64,000 nt of DNA from Nitrospira sp. (GTDB lineage: Bacteria; Nitrospirota; Nitrospiria; Nitrospirales; Nitrospiraceae). Numbering within the stretch: the first letter of the stretch is position 1; the number at the start of each line of letters is the position of its first letter. The DNA is taken from contig VGXC01000004.1 of assembly GCA_016873495.1 (NCBI GenBank), positions 1-64,000 on the forward strand, in the 5' to 3' direction. This document shows positions 16,824 to 23,803 of the stretch, one piece after another. The notes under the pieces are model-generated. The model worked only from the letters and a program-made list of their open reading frames with translations. It did not search any database and had not been told where the DNA came from. Made by a program: the position numbers and the translations under genes.

Positions 16824-16955
16824 GGGCACCCCTTTGCTTGTTCGTTCGCGCGCAATCGGTGGCGTGGAAGCCGTGCGCGGGTTGCGCAATGCGCAGGATA
16901 TCTTAGGACGGCGGGGAGGAAAAGGCAATGAGCGTCGGGTTTGCCGGTCGAAGCC

Positions 16956-17630
16956 CTAGGGGGCGGTGACGGAGCCGATCAGCAGCGGCATCCCGTCGGT
17001 GACGGACCAGGCCAGCGAGCGGGCCTGGTCTTGGGAGAGGGTGAGGCGGAGCACTCGGTTGGGGGGCTGCGTGTCGCCGTTTCGTCCGGCCCAAGCCGAG
17101 AGACGCCGCCACCCTTCGCGCAGCCGGTTCTTGGCCCAGAGCCAAGGGTGCTCACCGGCCGGCGGGCCCACGTTCACGAGGAGGCCTGGGTCGAACTGCA
17201 GGAGATATTCGGCCGGCATGTCGTTCAGGTTGATCGGCTCTGCCTGTTCTGTGTTTTGGTCCTTGTCGGGGGCCGGCTGGACTTTCGGTCGCTCGACGAT
17301 GGGCCTGCCCCTGAGCCGATAGGCGCCGCCCCAGTTTTCTTTGTTGCCGGCCGCGTCCCAGGACAAGACCGCGATGCGGTGAAGCTCAATGCCACGCCCC
17401 TTGATTTGGAGGGATCGGGCGGACAAGTCCAGGAGCAGGTAGATCTGGGGGAGCGCCGCCAGCTTGATCTCTTCTTCCAGGACCCGATTGGCCTCTCGGA
17501 GGAGCGCGCGTTCATCGTTCCCGGCTGGCTGGGACGCTGGCTCTGAGGCCTGCGACGGAGAGCTGAGCAAGAAGCTGAGAGTGAGGAGGGCCGGCAATAT
17601 CCGACTGGAGAGCGGTGTCCTGCGAATCAT
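16956..17630 (-). CDS. Secreted protein beside L,D-transpeptidases; possible degenerate YkuD protein
   Basis: A 224-residue exported protein with an N-terminal signal (about 1-28, ending SQAS). The segment PQIYLLLDLSARSLQIKGRG (about 60-79) resembles the first two strands of an L,D-transpeptidase catalytic (YkuD) domain as seen in its two neighbours (HYIVVDTARNKLLVKR and SAAIVVSKADRRLFVYR). The catalytic His and the (S/T)xGC motif are absent. It may be a catalytically dead YkuD relative or an accessory factor. It follows the transpeptidase gene at 17689 with a 58-base gap on the same strand. The function is otherwise unknown. Confidence 0.6.
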   Translation of the reverse strand: MIRRTPLSSRILPALLTLSFLLSSPSQASEPASQPAGNDERALLREANRVLEEEIKLAALPQIYLLLDLSARSLQIKGRGIELHRIAVLSWDAAGNKENWGGAYRLRGRPIVERPKVQPAPDKDQNTEQAEPINLNDMPAEYLLQFDPGLLVNVGPPAGEHPWLWAKNRLREGWRRLSAWAGRNGDTQPPNRVLRLTLSQDQARSLAWSVTDGMPLLIGSVTAP

Positions 17631-17688
17631 CGAGTCCGTAAGTCGTTGACGCCTGCTTCTGGTTCGAGGGGAAACAGCGAGGCTCCTT

Positions 17689-18357
17689 TCAGAAGATCAT
17701 CACGGACGTGCCGATTTTGGAGAGTCGATAGACGGTGCGCAGGTCCTCGTCGCTAAGTCGAATGCAGCCGTGGGTGACGTTCTTGCCCAGCAACCGGCGG
17801 TAGAGCGTGCCGTGAATGAAATAGCCTTTGCCGAATCCCACGGCATAGTCGCCCAAAGTGCCCGGTTCGAGCCGCTGTGCCGGATCGGTCGGAACACCCA
17901 GGCCTTCTTCGAGAAAGGCCCAGTCCGGCTTGACCCACACAGGATTGGTCAGCCTCGACTGCACCTTGAATTCCCCCCTCGGAGTATCGAACACCCATCT
18001 GGTGCCGGGTTTGCCCGGGGCGTCCAGAATGGTGCCGCTGCCGGTCGAGGCCACGGCATCCAGGACGGTGTCGTCGCGACGCTTCACCAGGAGTTTGTTC
18101 CGCGCTGTGTCCACGACGATGTAGTGGCCTTCGGGCGCCAGTTGGTTCAGTTGTCGCTTGAGGGCGGCTTGTCTGGCGCGCAGGAGGTCGAGACTTTCGC
18201 CGGACCGCCGGACCGGCAGGTCCCGGCTCGCCGATACGGTCCCCGTCTCCGGCACCTCTCCGCCGTGGCTGGCCGCCAGCACCAGACTGCCGGCGCATGC
18301 GATGATGGCCGCCGCCATGGTTTTTGCGAGGTACGCCATCCTCAGCCTCGTGATCAT
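17689..18357 (-). CDS. L,D-transpeptidase (YkuD domain)
   Basis: A 222-residue periplasmic L,D-transpeptidase. Signal peptide about 1-30; the YkuD domain starts at HYIVVD and ends with the catalytic block HGTLYRRLLGKNVTHGCIRL, the canonical His...(S/T)HGC(I/V)R signature with the nucleophilic cysteine. It would form 3-3 peptidoglycan cross-links or attach proteins to peptidoglycan. The ATG at 18357 overlaps the stop of the upstream transpeptidase in ATGA, so the two are translationally coupled. A short helical stretch (LDLLRARQAALKRQLNQL) precedes the domain. Confidence 0.92.
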   Translation of the reverse strand: MITRLRMAYLAKTMAAAIIACAGSLVLAASHGGEVPETGTVSASRDLPVRRSGESLDLLRARQAALKRQLNQLAPEGHYIVVDTARNKLLVKRRDDTVLDAVASTGSGTILDAPGKPGTRWVFDTPRGEFKVQSRLTNPVWVKPDWAFLEEGLGVPTDPAQRLEPGTLGDYAVGFGKGYFIHGTLYRRLLGKNVTHGCIRLSDEDLRTVYRLSKIGTSVMIF

Positions 18358-19496
18358 CCCTCTTCGGTCTGTTCCAGCTCCGCCAGAGCGAGCGAGATCG
18401 CATTGCTCAAACCGAGGGCTCCGACGATCGTTACCGGGGCGCCTTCTTCGATCAGATCGAACAGGACGTCGATCTGGCGGTTTTCCAGCTGGACGCACCC
18501 GAGGGTCTCGCTCAGTGCGCGGTTTTCGCCCCCGTGAATCTCGATCTGTCCGCCGATCGAAGCATTCGGCGGCAAGGTGCCGGCGGCGCGGGCCTGCAGG
18601 AAGCGGCGGCGATCCTGGTTGTTCGGATAGTCCAACAACAGGGCCCGGTGGAACTTGGTATCGCCTCGGTCCCGCTTCCTGACGATTCGGTATTGCCCTT
18701 CCGGCGTCGCCCCGTCGCCCTGGTAGCGCTTTTCAAGAATACCATTGTACCCCAAACTGACCGGATAGGAAGCCACGGCCTTGCCGTTGCGGTAGACGAA
18801 GAGGCGGCGGTCTGCTTTGCTGACCACAATGGCGGCACTGTGGTGGCGGTATGACCAGGTGACGGTTTGCGCCACCATGTTCCGCCAAGCGGTCACGCGC
18901 CGCTCGTCGGCATAGCGGCCCAGCTCGGCCCCCAGCCGCTCGATCTGACGGTCCAACAGCTTGGCGGCTTGTTGGGAAGCCCGCTGGGAACGGACAAATT
19001 GTCCCTGTTCGAAAAACGACCGGGCTTGTTTGGCCAGCAGTTCCGTTTCCACCGGCCGCTGGCCGAGCACGACCCGCCCACCCATTGTATCCAAGTTGCC
19101 GGTGAACGTCTGGAGCCGTTCCTCCAACTGGGTCAACCGCGCTTCGGCTTGCTGACGCTCGGCCTCACGGCGCTGTGTGGCAGTCGAAACGGCCAGGACG
19201 CCCTGCTCTTGTACCTTGATCAGATCGGCGACCAACCGATTCGGTTCCCAGGGCAACCGAATTACGTCCGGCTCTGCGAGCATCCGCCCCCGCACGGCGG
19301 TCCAGTGTTCGACGAATTTGGCATATTCTTCCGGCGCGAACTCGGCCCCTTGTGCGGCGGTCAGTTCGCGATCCAGGGTCTCAACCGCCTGGACCAGCTC
19401 GGGTGGAGCTTTCTGCACGCAGGCCGCCATGCCCAGGACTAGGACCAGGGCTGCCAGGCTGATGCGTCTGGGCACGGGGCGTGAGTGGCTCATCAT
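18354..19496 (-). CDS. L,D-transpeptidase-family lipoprotein with coiled-coil region
   Basis: A 380-residue lipoprotein: signal with lipobox GMAAC, then a long helical/coiled-coil section (about 45-225, rich in Glu/Gln/Arg/Ala), then a YkuD domain beginning AAIVVSKADRRLFVY. The catalytic block reads IHGGENRALSETLGCVQL: Cys is kept, but the usual His before GC is Leu, as in YafK/DpaA-type divergent members, some of which cleave rather than form bonds. It would work at peptidoglycan from the membrane. The start could be ATG at 19496 or 19493; neither has a strong ribosome site. It is first of a coupled pair with the canonical transpeptidase. Confidence 0.85.
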   Translation of the reverse strand: MMSHSRPVPRRISLAALVLVLGMAACVQKAPPELVQAVETLDRELTAAQGAEFAPEEYAKFVEHWTAVRGRMLAEPDVIRLPWEPNRLVADLIKVQEQGVLAVSTATQRREAERQQAEARLTQLEERLQTFTGNLDTMGGRVVLGQRPVETELLAKQARSFFEQGQFVRSQRASQQAAKLLDRQIERLGAELGRYADERRVTAWRNMVAQTVTWSYRHHSAAIVVSKADRRLFVYRNGKAVASYPVSLGYNGILEKRYQGDGATPEGQYRIVRKRDRGDTKFHRALLLDYPNNQDRRRFLQARAAGTLPPNASIGGQIEIHGGENRALSETLGCVQLENRQIDVLFDLIEEGAPVTIVGALGLSNAISLALAELEQTEEG

Positions 19497-19547
19497 TCGA
19501 TCAGGGAATCTGCCGTCATGCAACATTGTAATCGAATCGCAGGACCC

Positions 19548-20165
19548 TTACTTGCCGGTCTTGCCTTGCTTACCTTTGGCGCCGGCCACTTTCGCCAGCG
19601 CGCCCTGGATTTCCTTGGCCACGGCCTGGCTCTTGTCCTGAATGGCCTTGGCTTTCGTCTGTGCCGTCAGATAATCCTCTGCGTCCATGGCCGCCTGTAC
19701 CTCAGCGAGCGATGCGGCTAAGCCTTCAGCATCCGCCTTGATCGCTTCCACCGCTGCCCGATCTTTTCCGACCGGCGCCTTGGCAACGAGCGCCTGGGTC
19801 GTCTTGACCGAAGCCTGCGCCTCTTGCTGCGCCAGGACGGCCGCCACCTTGGCTTCTTCCTTTTTCTTGGCCGCCTCGATCACGACCTTGGCCGCGTCGG
19901 CTTTTGCGGACGCCAGGAGCTGCTCGGCCTTCTCGTAGTCGCGCAGGAAGGCGAACTTGCCCTCTTCTTCCGCGATTTCCTTTTTGGCGTTGGCCACCAG
20001 GCTTTCGAGTTTCGCAAAATCTTCGGCCAAGTATGCAGGGGCGCCGGCCGTCCGCGCGTCGTTGACCGCTTGTTCTGCGGCCGTCAGCTTATCCGTCGGC
20101 GCCTTGGCGCAGGCCACCGTCAACAGGAACAGGGGCGCCAGTCCGAGCATAATCCAATGCTTCAT
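19548..20165 (-). CDS. Coiled-coil lipoprotein (DUF4398-like)
   Basis: A 205-residue lipoprotein with a strong ribosome site (GAGGAGG). The signal ends in LLTVAC (lipobox Cys about 19). The rest is almost entirely Ala/Lys/Glu/Gln-rich helix predicted to form a coiled coil: TAAEQAVNDARTAGAPAY followed by AKLESLVANAKKEI resembles DUF4398-type periplasmic proteins. These are often seen beside OmpA-like or L,D-transpeptidase genes. It lies 51 bases upstream of the transpeptidase pair on the same strand, so it may be a structural or scaffold partner. It ends with a basic GKQGKTGK tail. Confidence 0.72.
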   Translation of the reverse strand: MKHWIMLGLAPLFLLTVACAKAPTDKLTAAEQAVNDARTAGAPAYLAEDFAKLESLVANAKKEIAEEEGKFAFLRDYEKAEQLLASAKADAAKVVIEAAKKKEEAKVAAVLAQQEAQASVKTTQALVAKAPVGKDRAAVEAIKADAEGLAASLAEVQAAMDAEDYLTAQTKAKAIQDKSQAVAKEIQGALAKVAGAKGKQGKTGK

Positions 20166-20262
20166 CGAACGATCCTCCTCAACCATCGGTGGGGCCGCCT
20201 GTCCGTCACCCGGTGCGACGCTACGAGCCACAGAGGTTTCTCGAACATGGATGACTCAATGT

Positions 20263-20311
20263 AGAAAAAGACCGACGCCCCTCCGACTGCCCGAAGGCAG
20301 TCCGGAGGGGG
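20263..20311 (-). terminator. Intrinsic terminator
   Basis: On the minus strand a GC-rich stem (CCCCTCCGGACTGCC, loop TTCG, GGCAGTCGGAGGGG) is followed by GTCGGTCTTTTTC. It lies about 30 bases after the small Lys-rich gene at 20340-20492 and should end that transcript. Confidence 0.85.
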
Positions 20312-20339
20312 CAGGTCACTTGTCTTTGGAGAGGCCGGG

Positions 20340-20492
20340 TTACTTCTTCTCGGCCTTCTTCTCGTCTTTCTTCTCGGCCTTCTTGGCCTCGTCCTTCTTC
20401 TCGGCCGCCGGGGCGTTACCAGCCTGGACGAACGTGCCCATGCCGAACGTCAAACCGATGACCAGCGCCAACATCGTCATCAATGTCTTCAT
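20340..20492 (-). CDS. Small secreted Lys/Glu/Ala-rich protein
   Basis: A 50-residue product with an excellent ribosome site (AAAGGAGGTGATT before ATG). Residues 1-24 are a signal peptide (MKTLMTMLALVIGLTFGMG...FVQA). The mature part is about 26 residues made almost only of Lys, Glu, Ala and Asp. It is clearly a paralogue of the gene at 20553-20792, sharing the pattern MKTxMxMLALVxGLxF...TFVQA. It is followed by a strong terminator. The function is not recognised. A small, highly charged exported peptide could bind envelope polymers or metals, but this is speculation. Confidence 0.75.
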   Translation of the reverse strand: MKTLMTMLALVIGLTFGMGTFVQAGNAPAAEKKDEAKKAEKKDEKKAEKK

Positions 20493-20552
20493 CTTGAATC
20501 ACCTCCTTTCCCTAGTAGGCTCGCCTCTCAAGAGGCGGCAAACGAAGCCATC

Positions 20553-20792
20553 TTACTGCTTGGCAGCTTCTTCCTTCTTGGCCTCGCCTTTCTTCTTTCC
20601 GTGCTTCTTTCCCTTCTTCTTCCCTTCGTCCTTCTTCATCTCGCCCTTCATCTCACCGGCCGGAGCGGCGGGAGCAGCGGGAGCGGCCGCCGCAGGCGCG
20701 GCGTCTTTCTTCATCTCGTCGGCCTGCACGAAGGTCGCCGAGCTGAAGCTCAAGCCCAGGACGAGCGCCAACATTGCCATCGCTGTCTTCAT
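20553..20792 (-). CDS. Small secreted Ala/Lys-rich protein
   Basis: A 79-residue paralogue of its downstream neighbour. Signal peptide (MKTAMAMLALVLGLSFSSATFVQA), then a short acidic start (DEMKKD), an Ala/Pro stretch and a Lys/Gly/Glu-rich basic tail with repeats of GKKKGKKHGKKK. The ribosome site AAGGAGGT is strong, suggesting high expression. The mature part is likely disordered and very basic. No catalytic motif. The two genes lie 60 bases apart and read the same way, so they probably form an operon ending at the terminator near 20263. Unknown function. Confidence 0.75.
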   Translation of the reverse strand: MKTAMAMLALVLGLSFSSATFVQADEMKKDAAPAAAAPAAPAAPAGEMKGEMKKDEGKKKGKKHGKKKGEAKKEEAAKQ

Positions 20793-21172
20793 AGTGACTG
20801 ACCTCCTTAAGGGGTTATCAGTTCGCCGCTTGAAGGGACGAACCGCACATGAGGGATACAATCCTAACGAGATTGAAGGAGGGAGCAAGCTCGGTGCCAG
20901 ACTCGATGAAATGGCCGATCCCTTTACTCGTCAATGGCTTATGGCCCTCGTTCAGATGTTGTCAACTCTGCTTTCTTCCTCTGTTCTGTGGCGAAATGGT
21001 TGCCTGCCGACAGAACCGCCTCACGTCGATCATCGATGGAACTGACTCCCATCGCCGCGGACCGCACGATGCCTCCGCTTCGCTCAAGACCTTCGGTTGC
21101 GTGATTGACAGGGTAGTCCGTGGCCCCTATAATGGCCTGCTTTCTCAAGGAATTTGCTGGAAGGAGCAGACC
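20793..21172. other. Intergenic region upstream of rpmH
   Basis: A 380-base divergent region between the small secreted proteins and rpmH. In many bacteria dnaA and oriC lie here, but no dnaA gene is present and no cluster of TTATNCACA-type boxes was found by eye. The rpmH promoter is at its right end. Nothing else was recognised. Confidence 0.55.
21105..21133 (+). promoter_or_regulatory. Consensus sigma-70 promoter of rpmH
   Basis: TTGACA (21105-21110) and TATAAT (21128-21133) are separated by exactly 17 bases, both perfect consensus hexamers. Transcription would start about 21140 and run into rpmH-rnpA-yidD-yidC. Confidence 0.88.
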
Positions 21173-21310
21173 ATGTCCGCCACGTCGAGACAGCCGTCGA
21201 ATCTGAAGCGAAAAAGAGATCACGGATTCCGCAAACGGATGAGCACCAAGAACGGCCGGAAGGTGCTGGCCCGTCGGCGGGCCAAGGGACGAGTCCGGCT
21301 TGCTGTGTGA
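21173..21310 (+). CDS. rpmH: 50S ribosomal protein L34
   Basis: A 45-residue, strongly basic protein with the L34 signature ([20 protein letters not shown] then LARRRAKGR). It binds 23S rRNA in the large subunit. AAGGAG lies seven bases before the ATG. It is preceded by a perfect sigma-70 promoter and is first in the conserved rpmH-rnpA-yidD-yidC string. The N-terminus ([11 protein letters not shown]) is a little longer than the common MKRTYQPS form. Confidence 0.97.
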   Translation: MSATSRQPSNLKRKRDHGFRKRMSTKNGRKVLARRRAKGRVRLAV

Positions 21311-21324
21311 TCGAGACGCTGCTC

Positions 21325-21744
21325 ATGATCCGTCCGCTGGGAGATCGTCGGTTCTTCCTGCGGAACAGCGCTGAGATCGAGCGCGTTAAAAAAGAAGGAC
21401 GCCGGCTCCAGACCCCGTTGTTCAATTTGCTTGCCTGCCCTGCCGCCACGACTCCATCGGGACTGCATGCGGAGGACCACCGGCACAGCCGGATTGGGAT
21501 CGTTGTGGGCAAGCGTTTAGGACAAGCGGTGGCGAGGAATCGCGCCAAGCGCATCTTCCGGGAATTGGCTCGGCTGGTCCGGCCTCGGCTGGTGCCGGCC
21601 CGCGACCTCCTGGTCTTCCCCAGACGAGAGGCCCTGACCGTTCCGCACGCACAGTTGCGCGATGTGTGGCTGTCGGCCCTCCGGCGCGAAGAATTGCTGG
21701 CCCCCACAGAGGACTCGTCGTGCAACGATTCTCGATTGGGTTGA
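21325..21744 (+). CDS. rnpA: Ribonuclease P protein component
   Basis: A 139-residue RNase P protein that assists the RNA subunit in 5' maturation of tRNAs. The RNR motif RNRAKRIFRE and the upstream strand GIVVGKRLG are typical, as is the FLRNSAEIERVKKEGRRL start. An ATG at 21325 is used; an in-frame GTG at 21307 overlapping the rpmH stop is possible. It overlaps yidD by 25 bases. The order rpmH-rnpA-yidD-yidC is the universal oriC-side arrangement. Confidence 0.93.
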   Translation: MIRPLGDRRFFLRNSAEIERVKKEGRRLQTPLFNLLACPAATTPSGLHAEDHRHSRIGIVVGKRLGQAVARNRAKRIFRELARLVRPRLVPARDLLVFPRREALTVPHAQLRDVWLSALRREELLAPTEDSSCNDSRLG

Positions 21745-21929
21745 TCGGGCTGTATCGGCGATGGGTGTCTCCGTGGCTGCCGCCGGCCTGCCGGTTCGAG
21801 CCGACTTGTTCCCATTATGCCCAGGACGCGATTCGGCGGCATGGCGTGGTACGCGGCCTTGCGTGGGCCTTCTGGCGGCTCCTGAAGTGCCATCCGTTTC
21901 ACCCCGGCGGATATGACCCGGTCAAGTAG
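21720..21929 (+). CDS. yidD: Membrane protein insertion efficiency factor YidD
   Basis: A 69-residue YidD with a GTG start inside the end of rnpA. The family core SIGLIGLYRRWVSPWLPP-ACRFEPTCSHYA is present, with the paired cysteines, then KCHPFHPGGYDPV at the C-terminus. It is a small inner-face membrane-associated protein helping YidC-dependent insertion. The GTG at 21720 gives the normal family length; an upstream in-frame ATG at 21666 would add 18 residues unlike the family. Confidence 0.93.
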   Translation: MQRFSIGLIGLYRRWVSPWLPPACRFEPTCSHYAQDAIRRHGVVRGLAWAFWRLLKCHPFHPGGYDPVK

Positions 21930-22009
21930 GCCTAAAGCCGCCACCGGGACGCAGCGCTCCGCCTTCAATCGTTCATGTCGATGATCCCCCTGCAGGAGTT
22001 CTGGTACTG

Positions 22010-23794
22010 ATGGAAAAGCGAGTGATTCTGTTCCTGATCGTGTCGCTGGTCATCATCGTCGGCTATGAGTTCCTGTTGAAAGAGTTGGGGCTTGCGCCCC
22101 CGCCTCAACAGACAGTCGATGAAAACCGGTCTGCTCCGGCCAAGACGCAGGCCTCTTCGCCTGCCTCCCCGGGAACCACGCCCGCGCCAGCCGCTATGTC
22201 TGCCGCATCGGACACTCCAGGCACGCTCGGTGAACCATCCGGTTCTCCTGCCGGCCCTCCCCCGTCCGGCGAGCAAGCGGTCGACGTCGCGACGGATCTG
22301 TTCCACGTCCGGTTCACCAATCGCGGCGCCGAGATCAAGAGCTGGGAGCTGACCCGGTATCTGACGGCAGATCCGAAGAACGCCAAGCCGGTTGAACTCG
22401 TCCACCAGGAAGGCAAGTTTCGCGGCCCGCTGACGCTGCAGTCGGGAGACGCAGGGCTGAGCGCCAAGCTGCGCGAAGGGCTCTATCAGGTGGAGCGGGA
22501 CTTCACCACGCTGGACGAGGCGCATCCGACCGGCCATCTCATCTTTATGTACCAGACGCCCGACCAAGCCGTGCGCGTGACTAAGTCGTTGACCTTTCGC
22601 CACAACAGCTATCTGGTGGACATTGCAGTGCGGGCCGAGGGGCTGTCGGGCCCCATTGATCTTGGCCTGGGCACCAACTTCGGCGTGACCGAATGGGGCG
22701 AGGGGTTCATCGGGCTGATCGGCCCCGCGACCTGGGTGGACGACAAATTGGAAAAGGATACCCCGGAGACGGAGGTGGAACGCAAGGGCGCCGTCCGCTG
22801 GGTGGCCCTGCAGGATAAGTATTTTTTGAGCGTCCTGATTCCCTCCGGCGCCGCCGCGGCCCTGGTGAAGAAGGAGGGGGACAAGCTGGTGTCGGCCGGC
22901 GTCCGGTTCGCTCTTGCGCCGACGGGCGTCGCCGAGTTGTCCGCACAACTGTACGCGGGGCCCAAGGAATACGATACGCTGAAGGTCATGAACTTGGGCC
23001 TGGAAGACACGATCGACTTCGGTTGGTTCATCTTCGGGAGCTGGAGCATCGTCAAGGCCGTGGCCAAGCCGATCTTCTATGTCCTGCGCACGATCAACGA
23101 AATCACGCACAACTACGGGATCACGATCATTCTCCTGACCGTGGGCATCAAGCTGCTGTTCGTTCCGCTCCAGTACAAGAGCTACAAATCCATGAAGGAG
23201 ATGCAGCTCATCCAGCCCAAGGTGGTGGCCCTCCAAAGCAAGTACAAAGACGACAAGGAGCGGCTCAACCTGGAGCTGATCAAGCTGTACCGCGATCACA
23301 AGGTCAACCCCGTGGGCGGCTGTTTGCCCATGGTCCTGCAGATGCCGGTATTCGTGGCGCTGTTCAACATTCTCTACATGACGATCGACTTGCGCCAGGC
23401 CCCCTTCCTGCTCTGGATCACCGATCTCTCGGTGCAGGACCCCTACTACGTGCTTCCGATCATCATGGGCGTCTCGATGGTGGTGCAGCAGAAGATCATG
23501 CCGACCACGATGGACCCCACCCAGGCCAAGATCATGTTGTTGATGCCGGCCTTCATGACCATTTTGTTCGTCACCTTTCCGGCCGGTCTGGTGTTGTACT
23601 GGTTGACCAACAATGTGCTCACCATCACCCAGCAATTCGTCACGGACCGGTACGTCTACAAGCAGCCCACGTTCTCGACCTCCTTCGAGCCGGCCTCCGG
23701 CGGCCCCGAAGGCGAAAACCAGAAGCCGACGGGAAAACGGAAAAAAGACAAGAGTTCCGAGAAAGTCGAAGCCGGCGATCAGATCGAGACGTGA
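22010..23794 (+). CDS. yidC: Membrane protein insertase YidC
   Basis: A 594-residue Gram-negative type YidC: N-terminal membrane anchor (about 4-22), a Pro/Ala/Ser-rich linker, a large periplasmic beta-supersandwich domain (about 88-330), then the conserved insertase core with helices starting near 365 (NYGITIILLTVGIKLLFVPLQYKS). The cytoplasmic loop contains MKEMQLIQPKV, and NPVGGCLPMVLQMPVF is a strong family motif. It inserts and folds inner-membrane proteins, with or without SecYEG. The basic tail (KRKKDKSSEK) may contact ribosomes. AGGAG lies upstream of the ATG. mnmE follows nine bases later. Confidence 0.96.
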   Translation: MEKRVILFLIVSLVIIVGYEFLLKELGLAPPPQQTVDENRSAPAKTQASSPASPGTTPAPAAMSAASDTPGTLGEPSGSPAGPPPSGEQAVDVATDLFHVRFTNRGAEIKSWELTRYLTADPKNAKPVELVHQEGKFRGPLTLQSGDAGLSAKLREGLYQVERDFTTLDEAHPTGHLIFMYQTPDQAVRVTKSLTFRHNSYLVDIAVRAEGLSGPIDLGLGTNFGVTEWGEGFIGLIGPATWVDDKLEKDTPETEVERKGAVRWVALQDKYFLSVLIPSGAAAALVKKEGDKLVSAGVRFALAPTGVAELSAQLYAGPKEYDTLKVMNLGLEDTIDFGWFIFGSWSIVKAVAKPIFYVLRTINEITHNYGITIILLTVGIKLLFVPLQYKSYKSMKEMQLIQPKVVALQSKYKDDKERLNLELIKLYRDHKVNPVGGCLPMVLQMPVFVALFNILYMTIDLRQAPFLLWITDLSVQDPYYVLPIIMGVSMVVQQKIMPTTMDPTQAKIMLLMPAFMTILFVTFPAGLVLYWLTNNVLTITQQFVTDRYVYKQPTFSTSFEPASGGPEGENQKPTGKRKKDKSSEKVEAGDQIET

Positions 23795-23803
23795 GCTGGG
23801 CTT

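Noticed and set aside
14811-16931. Long open frame on the plus strand (about 700 codons)
   Set aside because: It is antisense to the unambiguous pgi and pgl genes, has Arg/Gly/Gln-biased shadow composition and no recognisable domain.
20793-21172. oriC
   Set aside because: Position is suggestive, but no DnaA-box cluster or AT-rich 13-mer array was visible.
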